Source: Methylobacterium brachiatum
Lineage (GTDB): Bacteria; Pseudomonadota; Alphaproteobacteria; Rhizobiales; Beijerinckiaceae
Reading direction: 5' to 3'
DNA: 64,000 nt
NCBI RefSeq assembly: GCF_020523825.1
Contig: NZ_JAJALK010000009.1
Location: 184,395 to 248,394, forward strand
In this document: in pieces, positions 24,709 through 31,932 of the stretch
Layout of the letters: each line of letters begins with the position of its first letter
Numbering within the stretch: the stretch's first letter is position 1
Position numbers and translations under genes: made by a program
The notes under the pieces: generated by a model
Seen by the model: the letters and a program-made list of their open reading frames with translations, nothing else
What the model was told of the DNA's origin: nothing
Databases searched by the model: none

Positions 24709-26414
24709 TCAGTCCTTGCGTGCGAGAACCGGTTGAGCGTCCGATCCGCCAAGCCCCAGATCCGACAGCTTGTAGGAGATCTGGGCGAAGACGCCGTAGC
24801 GATCGGTCTCGAACTTGGTCGGGCTGCCGGGGGAGAACGGGAACTTGATACGGCCCGAACCGGTCTGCATCCGCCAGTAGCGGCCGCCGACGCCGATGCT
24901 GACGGCGGGCGTTAGGTCGTACGAGACGATGCCCTCGGCGAAATAGCCATCCCCATTGCCCGTTTGTGGGAGCGGGTTGATGTTCGGCCGGAGCCAGTGC
25001 CGGTCAACGCCGGTCGCGGTCACGACGGGCAGGTAGGCGCCTTCCAGGCTGATCTTGAACCGATCGAACCGTGCAGCACCAATGAGGCCGATCCGCAGCG
25101 CATCCCATCGCAGGTTCTCGCTCAGGACGTTGATGTCGCTCGCCACGGCATTGCGGCGCGCGCAAATGGTGCCTCCAGCGACCTGGGTGCAACCGTACCC
25201 ATTGGCCAGTTCGGCGTCGTACTGGTAGCCGACAAATCCGCCCAGGCTGAAGCCGTCCCGGCGGAGTGCTGTGTAGCCAAGATCGACGACGCCGTAGCTG
25301 ATGTCGCCGTCTTTGATCTGCGAGAGGGTCTTCGAGTAGGGGCGTATGGCGGGCGGGAAGTCCTCGTCGTACAGACGGCCGGAGGTGACACCGCCCGAAC
25401 CGAGGAAGCCCTTGGCGAACAAGCCCGTCGGGTTGTGATCGATCCGGGCGAAGCCTTCGCCCGCATGGCCATCCGTATCCTGATAGGTCAGCCGGGAATT
25501 GACTTGCCCAGGTCGCCGGTCAGATCCGAGTGTGTAGCGGGGGCCGCCGGAACTATAGAAGTAGCGCACGCCACCCTCGAAATCCCAGACTCCGCCACCC
25601 GGAGCGACGCCTGCTGGCGGAACGTGCACCCCATCGCCAAACCGGTAGTTCAGACCGACCCGGGTCAGGAACCCGTCCGTGGAAGCGCGCGCACCAATAC
25701 GATAGTCAGTAGTGTCGTCGAAGACCGCATGACTGCCGAGATTGTAATACAGGCCTTCGACCTTGGCCGAGAGATGCTCGCTGAAGGCATATTCGAGGCC
25801 AGCACCGACTACATAGCCGAGACGAACCTCCCCATGGCGGGCATCAAAACTCGGACCAAATTGGCCCAGCAGGGTCTGTGTCGAGTCGATACGGACGTTG
25901 CCGACCGCGAGCCCGCCGGTCGCGTAGACCAGCGTCGGGCCGGTGGCGAACCAACCTTGCCCCGCAGCGTCGCAAGGTTGTCCAGCCGCTGCCCAGCATG
26001 CGCAGTGCTCAGCGGATAATCGCCCCCGCCGACGGCCTGGAAAGTCCCCTCGCGGGCCCCGTAATCCCAGAGGCGGGTGAATTGGTAATCCGCCGCGCCG
26101 CCGACGAGCAGGTGCGCCCCGAAAAGCCGGTTGTAGCCGATCTCGCCACCCGCGATGAAAGCATCATCGGTTCCTTTGCGGGCCGCGATGATCGGGCAAC
26201 CGACTGCGCCGAGCACCCCGTTCGGCCCAATGCAATCGAACCGCGTCGCGCTGTCCAGGGCTCCGTATCCGGCGAAGAGGCCGCCGTAGAATCCGGCCCA
26301 AACCGGTGCGGGCCCGCCACCTGATTCGACGATTGCTTTCTTGGTAAGATCTGCTGAATACGAGTGACTTAGCAAGATTGCCTCGATAATAACTGTAAAA
26401 ATCAATCTTTTCAT
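24709..26414 (-). pseudogene. Outer-membrane beta-barrel protein, frameshifted
   Basis: Two consecutive minus-strand frames together encode one porin-like outer-membrane protein. The first starts at 26414 with a signal peptide (MKRLIFTVIIEAILLSHSYSA) and the barrel start WAGFYGGLFAGYG. It stays sensible to LATLRGKVG near 25955. The sequence then continues in another frame with WFATGPTLVYATGGLAVGNV through GLNYRFGDGVHVPPAG to the end at 24709 (FAQISYKLSDLGLGG). The break is at AACCAACC (25949-25956). Adding four bases there restores a single frame of 570 codons with the expected GKVGWFATGP junction. It may be a true pseudogene, a phase-variable gene or a sequencing error. The promoter side is very AT-rich. 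Confidence 0.75.
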
Positions 26415-27001
26415 ATCATAATCCTATAGATGACAATTTATTTGACACAAATTGACCTAGGCAAGGCTTAACATCCTGTTTTGTGTCGGACAACCTCAGG
26501 AACGAAGAACAATTACGACGCTAAACAACATATATATAAATAAATAGGATGCAAGTTGTCCAAATATAATCGGACACACGATATCAAAGCGATCGTTATG
26601 AACGCACTGTGAAATGAATACCTTGCGGAATCCAGGCGCACATCTGACCATTTCTTTGAACTGTTGCCTCGATCACGCACCGCCAATGAAGATGCGCGGT
26701 CCCCGGGCCGCAACTCGCTGCAGTCGACCCAGGATGAGCGCGGCACCGATCTTCGCAAATGAGCAATAATTGTCACCGCCCGCAGGCTTGGCAACCTCGT
26801 GTTGGATTTGTAGGACAAAAAACGCTCAAAGACTATCCAAGGTAAACCCTAGACAATTCGCACGCATTTCGTATTGTTAGTCGCCAATTTTGGCGGAGCA
26901 TCAGCATTCGGGCTGAAGTTTGAGCAGCACCCGCCGGTAAAATTATCGGTATATTCTGCAACAAAACTTTGAAAGCGCCGAAAAACTGAAGCGAGGGGAC
27001 T
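26415..27001. other. AT-rich divergent region, OMP gene / mucR-like gene
   Basis: The 587 bp between two divergent genes are strikingly AT-rich compared with the rest of the window, with several poly-A/T and TATATA stretches around 26530-26560. No gene is convincing. A 14-bp palindrome (CGCCAATTTTGGCG, 26882-26895) lies about 107 bp before the mucR-like gene. GAGGGGA just upstream of 27002 is that gene's ribosome binding site. AT-rich DNA of this kind is a usual binding target of Ros/MucR proteins. Confidence 0.55.
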
Positions 27002-27430
27002 ATGAACACGATCGAATTGCACGAAAAGCCGCAAGAACCGAATTATGACTTGATCAAATGCACGGCTTCATTGGTCGCTGCTTATGTATCGCGAAACGCC
27101 GTCGGCGTCGGCGAGCTGCCGGTTCTGATCGACCAGGTTCACACGGCCATCTCGGTGCTGCAGGGCGCCCCCCCCGGCTCGACCTCGGCCTGGACCGGTC
27201 CGACGGCCGCGCAGATCGAAGCCTCGATCGGCCAGGATGGCCTGATCAGCTTCATCGATGGCCGGCCCTACAAGACGCTCAAGCGGCACCTCACCGCCCA
27301 TGGTCTCACACCTGAGCGTTACCGCGCCAAGTTCGGCCTGCCCGCCGACTATCCGATGGTCGCCCCGAGCTACGCCGAGCGGCGCTCGCAGATCGCCAAG
27401 GCGATCCAGCTCGGCCACAAGGTCGGCTGA
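27002..27430 (+). CDS. Ros/MucR-family regulator lacking zinc-binding cysteines
   Basis: The 142-residue protein shows the Ros/MucR layout. An N-terminal helical part (YDLIKCTASLVAAYVSRNAV) is followed by a DNA-binding region with LKRHLTAHGLTPERYRAKFG and LPADYPMVAPSYAERRSQIA. In Ros the zinc is held by two Cys and two His. Here the two Cys positions are Ser83 and Asp86 (LISFIDGRPYKTLKRH), while His96 and His100 are kept. Zinc-less Ros homologues are known in Mesorhizobium. Such proteins repress AT-rich promoters, and this gene sits next to the most AT-rich DNA of the window. GAGGGGA supports the start. Confidence 0.88.
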   Translation: MNTIELHEKPQEPNYDLIKCTASLVAAYVSRNAVGVGELPVLIDQVHTAISVLQGAPPGSTSAWTGPTAAQIEASIGQDGLISFIDGRPYKTLKRHLTAHGLTPERYRAKFGLPADYPMVAPSYAERRSQIAKAIQLGHKVG

Positions 27431-27619
27431 ATGAGCGTGCGCGTCCCTGCGCGGGCCGGATCCCGGTTTTGGGCCAACCGGACCGACCGCGCGGGACGCG
27501 CGCCTTGAGGGTCCCGCGCCCCGGGACCCGAACCCATGCCTTTCGAGACGATCCCGGAGCGCGTCGCCCGCACGCTCCGCCGACCGCTCGCGGCCATCGC
27601 CGCGGTCGGTCGACCCGGC

Positions 27620-28645
27620 TCAGCCTTTGGCCACCGCCAGCGTGCCGTCATCCATCGGGATGAAGCGGATCCCGGCCCGGCGCAGCGCGGCGACAGCCTG
27701 AAGGCGGGAGCGGCTCCCGCGATGCTCGCTGTCCTCCTCCAGGCGCCGGACGGTGGAATGCGACATGCCGCTGGCCCGGGCTAGGTCCATCATCGACCAG
27801 TCGAGTAGGGCGCGGGCGGCGCGCAGATGGTGGCCGGTTACGGCCTGATCGAGCGCCTCGCCTAGAGCCAGCGACGCGGGTATGGGACTCTGGACCGGGC
27901 ATTTCAGCCCGCAGCGTCCGAGATAGATGCCGTCCGGATCCCGGACCGGCACCGTGATGATCTTGAAATGCCAGAGTTCGCCGTTGGCCAGGCGCTCATG
28001 AGCCGTGCCCTGAAAGAACTCCTGCCGCTCGATCTGCGTCAAGGCCGCATCCCGGAAGGCCTGGCGCTCCTCAGGAACGATCATGGCGTAGGGGTTGAGG
28101 CAGATCTCCTCGTGCGGCAACCCGTGAACCTGCGCCATCTCGAAGGGAAACTCGTGCCGGAGATCAAGGCCGACCGAGAAGGCCGCGATGTGCTCGGTGA
28201 GGTAGAGCGCCCCCCGCCGCCGCCGCTCCTCCTTGCGCATCAGCGACAGCTGTTCCCGGTCGGTAACGTCGAGCGCCGACCCATTGATGGCGACGGGCCG
28301 CCCCTCTCCGGAAAAGCGCGCCTCCATCATCAGCGAGAGCACACGCACCGTGCCGTTCGGGCGGATGACCCGGACGGTCGTCTCGGGCGGGACATGGCCC
28401 TGCCGGACCTCGCCGAGCGAAGGCAGCCGGTGCCGATCCTCCGGATGGACCAGGCTCAAGAGGAGGTCGTAATCCGCCTTGGCGGCATTCGGGACGAGCC
28501 CGAGAAGGCGAAAAAATCCCGGCGACCAGATCTGCTCGCCACCCGCGAGCACCCAGCTCCAGGCGCCGCTCAACCCCCGGCTCTCAGTGATCGTCAGAAA
28601 TTCTCCGGATGAGAACGTCAAGGCACTCAGGGCGGAATGAAACAT
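27620..28645 (-). CDS. PAS-domain protein with C-terminal helix-turn-helix
   Basis: The 341-residue protein begins with a PAS/PAC-type sensor region (residues about 22-135; IWSPGFFRLLGLVPN, HPEDRHRLPSLGEV, GSALDVTDREQL). A second, more divergent PAS-like part follows (about 140-255; GLDLRHEFPFEMAQVHGL, then CGLKCPVQSP). The C-terminus (about 270-341) is an XRE-like helix-turn-helix (ARALLDWSMMDLARASGMSH, then STVRRLEEDSE) ending in GIRFIPMDDGTLAVAKG, a tail typical of single-domain XRE regulators in alphaproteobacteria. A direct sensor-regulator without kinase is implied. The ligand is unknown. It is monocistronic. Confidence 0.75.
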   Translation of the reverse strand: MFHSALSALTFSSGEFLTITESRGLSGAWSWVLAGGEQIWSPGFFRLLGLVPNAAKADYDLLLSLVHPEDRHRLPSLGEVRQGHVPPETTVRVIRPNGTVRVLSLMMEARFSGEGRPVAINGSALDVTDREQLSLMRKEERRRRGALYLTEHIAAFSVGLDLRHEFPFEMAQVHGLPHEEICLNPYAMIVPEERQAFRDAALTQIERQEFFQGTAHERLANGELWHFKIITVPVRDPDGIYLGRCGLKCPVQSPIPASLALGEALDQAVTGHHLRAARALLDWSMMDLARASGMSHSTVRRLEEDSEHRGSRSRLQAVAALRRAGIRFIPMDDGTLAVAKG

Positions 28646-29341
28646 CTCACATCATCTCGGATCTAGTCTCGGGCGCCGGGATTGGTCGGACCCGGCTGGC
28701 TGTCAGCTGGCGCCGATCCCTGGGCACAGGCCCCGTCAGTCGAGGCACGGACCCGGCACGTCCTGTCCCGCACGAGGACCGGACGCGTGTTTCGTATAAA
28801 ACGATACATTCCGATGTCCCCGACGCATCGATCCCAAGACCGTATACGTATCGGCTTTTCGCCTCACCCCGTTCTTCAGGTAGATCGGATATGCATCGAC
28901 CTCTGCATCGATCGTTCCAGATCGATAAAAATCGCATGATCTTGCTTACCGTCGGAAAGCATGTCGTGAAGTAGGCCCGAACCGCATATCCGACAATGCA
29001 TGACAGAATAAATTTAATGTCACGCTAAAATGAAAGATTCAGTTCGGCTGAAATATCGTATGCCCAAGCCTCCATCTCCTGTCATTCCTGCCTTGATCGG
29101 CAGCGAATGCCTCCTTTCGGACAGGAAGAGTGCGGATTTCGGCAAAAACTAGCGGCACGGGAGCCTGCTCATTTTGCAAGTGCGCCTTGCAAGTGCGCCC
29201 GGAACGCAGTGCCGCCGCGCGGTGCGGCGGTTATGCGCCGGGAGCTCCGAGGCCTCGAGCGGCCCCGCGATTGACAGGGCGCGCCGAACGGTGCCGATCC
29301 GTTGCGAGGGCGGCGGACGGCGCCGCACAGGGAGAAGCCGC
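28646..29341. other. Long divergent intergenic region upstream of kdgK-like gene
   Basis: This 696-bp gap is the longest non-coding stretch. Its central part (about 28780-29060) is AT-richer than the surroundings. Several frames are open but none resembles a protein. A 13-bp tandem duplication (TTGCAAGTGCGCC twice, 29174-29199) lies about 140 bp before the kinase gene. No tRNA or structured RNA was recognised. Confidence 0.45.
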
Positions 29342-30256
29342 ATGAGGGTCGCCTGCGTCGGCGAGTGCATGGTCGAGTTGTCGGAGCGGCCGGACGGGAG
29401 CCTCGTCCGCGGCTTCGGCGGCGATACGCTCAACACCGCCCTCTACCTCGCCCGCCTCGGCGTGACGGTCGATTACGTGACCGCCCTCGGGGACGATCCC
29501 TGGAGCGACGCGATGGTGGAGGCCTGGGGCCGTGAGGGTATCGGCCTCGGCCGGATCCGGCGATTGCCGGGCCGGATGCCGGGCCTCTACATCATCCGCA
29601 CCGACGAAGCCGGGGAGCGCAGCTTCCATTACTGGCGCGACAGCGCCGCCGCCCGGGACCTGTTCGCCGAGCCGGGCGCTCCCGAAACCCGCGCCGCCCT
29701 GGAGGCCGACGACCTCGTCTACGTCTCCGGCATCAGCCTGTCGCTCTACGGCGAGGCCGGCCGCGCCGCCCTGGCCGAGACCCTGGCGGCCCAGCGCGCC
29801 CGGGGCGGGCTGGTCGCGTTCGACACCAATTACCGGCCCCGCGGCTGGCCGGACTGGGAGGTGGCCCGCACCGCGTTCCGCGCAGCCCTGGCGCAGGCGG
29901 ATCTGATCTTCGCCTCGGTGGAGGACATGGACTGGCTGTTCGGCGCGGCGGGCGAGGACGAGGTGCTGCGCCATCGCGGCCGCGCCGAGATCGTGCTGAA
30001 GACCTCGGACGGCCCCAACCCGGTCGCGCGGGTGCTGCACGGGGCGAGCGAGACCGCCGTTCCGGCCGGCCCGGTGGAGCGGGTGATCGACACCACGGCC
30101 GCCGGCGACAGCTTCGCGGCGGGCTACATCGCGGCCCGCATCGCCGGGCTGGCTCCGGAGTTCGCCGCCGCCGAGGCGCACCGCCTGGCGGGCGCCGTGA
30201 TCGGGCATCGCGGCGCCGTCATCCCTCGCGAGGCGATGCCGGCCCTGGCGTTCTGA
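29342..30256 (+). CDS. kdgK: PfkB-family sugar kinase, probably 2-keto-3-deoxygluconate kinase
   Basis: The 304-residue ribokinase-family enzyme begins MRVACVGECMVELSERPDG and has the substrate-side GGDTLNTALYLARLG motif. It contains VAFDTNYRPRGWPD and the C-terminal PfkB signature DTTAAGDSFAAGYIAARIAG with the catalytic Asp. FGGDTLNTA and FDTNYRPRLW-like blocks are typical of KdgK, which phosphorylates 2-keto-3-deoxygluconate in the Entner-Doudoroff branch of uronate breakdown. The specificity is inferred. GGGAGAAG precedes ATG at 29342. An intergenic palindromic element starts 3 bp after the stop. A heparinase-like gene at the left end could feed such a pathway, but it is 27 kb away. Confidence 0.82.
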   Translation: MRVACVGECMVELSERPDGSLVRGFGGDTLNTALYLARLGVTVDYVTALGDDPWSDAMVEAWGREGIGLGRIRRLPGRMPGLYIIRTDEAGERSFHYWRDSAAARDLFAEPGAPETRAALEADDLVYVSGISLSLYGEAGRAALAETLAAQRARGGLVAFDTNYRPRGWPDWEVARTAFRAALAQADLIFASVEDMDWLFGAAGEDEVLRHRGRAEIVLKTSDGPNPVARVLHGASETAVPAGPVERVIDTTAAGDSFAAGYIAARIAGLAPEFAAAEAHRLAGAVIGHRGAVIPREAMPALAF

Positions 30257-30258
30257 AA

Positions 30259-30314
30259 CCCGGGTTCCCAAAGGGCTCAGCCCTTTGGCGAGGTTCGGGG
30301 GCGGAGCCCCCGAG
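30259..30314 (+). repeat. Intergenic palindromic element, family A, copy 1
   Basis: The element runs from CCCGGGTTCCCAAAGGGC to GGAGCCCCCGAG. It contains two hairpins: CAAAGGGCT/AGCCCTTTG and CGGGGGC/GCCCCCG. Similar copies lie at 39806-39858 (opposite orientation) and 62034-62086. It directly follows the kdgK-like stop and could end its transcript. Confidence 0.8.
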
Positions 30315-30431
30315 AACATCCATCGATCGGGCCGCCCTTGAGGCGGGCAAGCGCAGCCGCTACCTGTGCCCTCGGGGGCTCGATCGCCCCCGGGCAGGAT
30401 CGCCGCGCATCGAGCGGCCGAGAGGGCACCC

Positions 30432-31232
30432 GTGGCGCCGAGTTCCCCGCCGATTCAGGCTCCCGAGCCCGACGCATCCGCGCCCGGCCCCGCCACCCCG
30501 AAGACGCGGGTCAGCGCGCGGGGGCGGCTGCGCACCTATTTCCTCACCGGCATCATCGTGGCCGGCCCGCTGGCGATCACCGCCTACATCACGTGGTGGT
30601 TCATCGCGCTGATCGATTCCTTCGTGAAGCCGCTGGTGCCGGCGAGCTACCTGCCGGACCATTACCTGCCGTTCTCGATCCCGGGGCTGGGCCTCGTCAT
30701 CGCGTTCCTGGCGGTGACGCTGCTGGGCTTCCTCACGGCCAACCTGGTCGGCCGCTCGGTGATCGAGTTCGGCGAGGTGCTGCTGGCCCGGACCCCGGTG
30801 ATCTCCGGCCTGTACAAGGGCCTGCGCCAGATCTTCGAGACTCTGTTCTCGGCCAACGGCACCTCGTTCCGCACGGTCGGCCTGGTCGAGTTCCCGGTGA
30901 AGGGCACGTGGTCGGTGGTGTTCCTGTCGGCCCCCGCATCCCCGGAGGTCGAGGGCGCGCTCCAGGCCCGCAACGCGGCCGGGGCGGACGAGATGGTCGG
31001 GGTGTTCCTGCCCTGCGCCCCCAACCCGACCACGGGCTTCTTCTTCTACCTGCCGCGCTCCGCCGTGGTGGAGGTGCATATCAGCGTCGACGACGCGGCC
31101 AAGCTGGTGATGTCGGCGGGCGTGATCCAGCCGGAGGACCCGCAGGGCCGCCTGCACGCCATGGCGGCGTCCCTCCGGGCGGCGCAGCAGGCGGGCGACC
31201 CGGCGGCCCAGCGGGAGCCGCAGGACGCGTGA
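30432..31232 (+). CDS. DUF502-family membrane protein
   Basis: The 266-residue protein has a Pro/Ala-rich start, then two membrane segments. The first is residues about 38-62 (YFLTGIIVAGPLAITAYITWWFIALI). The second is about 84-108 (GLGLVIAFLAVTLLGFLTANLVG). They are followed by the DUF502 core (TPVISGLYKGLRQIFETLF, then VEFPVKGTWSVVFLS and GVFLPCAPNPTTGFFFYLPRSAVVE). The family function is unknown. GTG at 30432, with AGAGGG just upstream, is chosen; a GTG at 30366 would add 22 Arg/Pro-rich residues. A strong hairpin follows the stop. Confidence 0.85.
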   Translation: MAPSSPPIQAPEPDASAPGPATPKTRVSARGRLRTYFLTGIIVAGPLAITAYITWWFIALIDSFVKPLVPASYLPDHYLPFSIPGLGLVIAFLAVTLLGFLTANLVGRSVIEFGEVLLARTPVISGLYKGLRQIFETLFSANGTSFRTVGLVEFPVKGTWSVVFLSAPASPEVEGALQARNAAGADEMVGVFLPCAPNPTTGFFFYLPRSAVVEVHISVDDAAKLVMSAGVIQPEDPQGRLHAMAASLRAAQQAGDPAAQREPQDA

Positions 31233-31244
31233 CCGCCAAAGGAA

Positions 31245-31274
31245 AGGGCCGCCCCGCATGCGCGGGACGGCCCT
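31245..31274 (+). terminator. Hairpin downstream of the DUF502 gene
   Basis: Arms 31245-31257 (AGGGCCGCCCCGC) and 31262-31274 (GCGGGACGGCCCT) pair over 13 bp with one mismatch around a 4-nt loop. No T-tract follows, so it may act as a bidirectional or stabilising hairpin between convergent genes. Confidence 0.6.
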
Positions 31275-31300
31275 GAAACCTCGGTCGCGTGATCCGCGCG

Positions 31301-31624
31301 TCAGCGCTGCAGCGACGCCGTCTGCGGCGCGATGGTCGGCGGCGTCGCCTGGGCGACCGTCACGGCGCTGCGGGTCGGGGTCGGGCTCCAACCGGTGGTG
31401 CACTGGATCGTCAGGGCCAGGCCCAGCGCGATGCAGAGCCCGTTGGCGGCCAGCCAGAAGGGACGCGCGGCCCGCCGGACCGCGGCCTGCAGATCCTCCG
31501 ACGTCTTCGTCACCGCCGCGGCGGTGCCATCCGAGATCGGCAGCAGCCAGGGCTCGGTCGGTAGGGCTTGGATACCGGCCATCTCGTGGGAGCCCGGCAG
31601 GTTTTGGAACAGTCCGTTCGACAT
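31301..31624 (-). CDS. Small single-pass membrane protein, unknown
   Basis: The 107-residue protein begins MSNGLFQNLPGSHEMAG. It has an amphipathic region (VTKTSEDLQAAVRRAARPF), one membrane segment (WLAANGLCIALGLALTIQC) and a Thr/Ala-rich end. GGAGGAC upstream of 31624 supports this start over one at 31678. I do not recognise a family. It is convergent with the DUF502 gene and separated from recG by about 300 bp. Its clear membrane helix and ribosome site make it a credible gene. Confidence 0.6.
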   Translation of the reverse strand: MSNGLFQNLPGSHEMAGIQALPTEPWLLPISDGTAAAVTKTSEDLQAAVRRAARPFWLAANGLCIALGLALTIQCTTGWSPTPTRSAVTVAQATPPTIAPQTASLQR

Positions 31625-31932
31625 GTCCGTCCTCCAGATTCGTCCGTGATGTCCCGGCTTACCGGGCCATTCGTTCATCTGCAGTTAAGGGAAGATTGTG
31701 GCTGATGCAAGGTCAAGGCCCTTGCCTACGCGCTTTCCCGCCCCCTCCGAGCCGGCCCCGAAGCGCGCGGCCCCACATGCAAACACCTGACAAATATGGC
31801 CTTTCCTGGCAGGGCGTGCCTGCCGTGCATCAGGCGGCGGTTTTGTCCGGCATGTTCTCCAGCGCACATGGACGGGTGGTGCTTTCCTGAACGACGCGCT
31901 TTCCTGAACGGCGCCGTTCAGGAAAGGCCCGG
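31625..31932. other. Intergenic region between recG and small membrane protein gene
   Basis: These 308 bp lie downstream of recG and upstream of the small membrane protein gene, both minus strand. Apart from the palindrome at 31899-31926 and its direct partial copy at 31881-31893, no feature or gene was recognised. Confidence 0.5.
31899..31926 (-). terminator. 28-nt perfect palindrome after recG
   Basis: CTTTCCTGAACGGC and its exact reverse complement are joined without spacer, 6 bp after the recG stop on the minus strand. A direct copy, GCTTTCCTGAACG, lies at 31881-31893. It can form a hairpin and may terminate recG, but the absence of a loop and the extra copy are unusual. Confidence 0.5.

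Noticed and set aside
28609..28974. Plus-strand open frame of 121 residues in the long intergenic region
   Set aside because: No ribosome site, no motif and mixed composition; judged non-coding.
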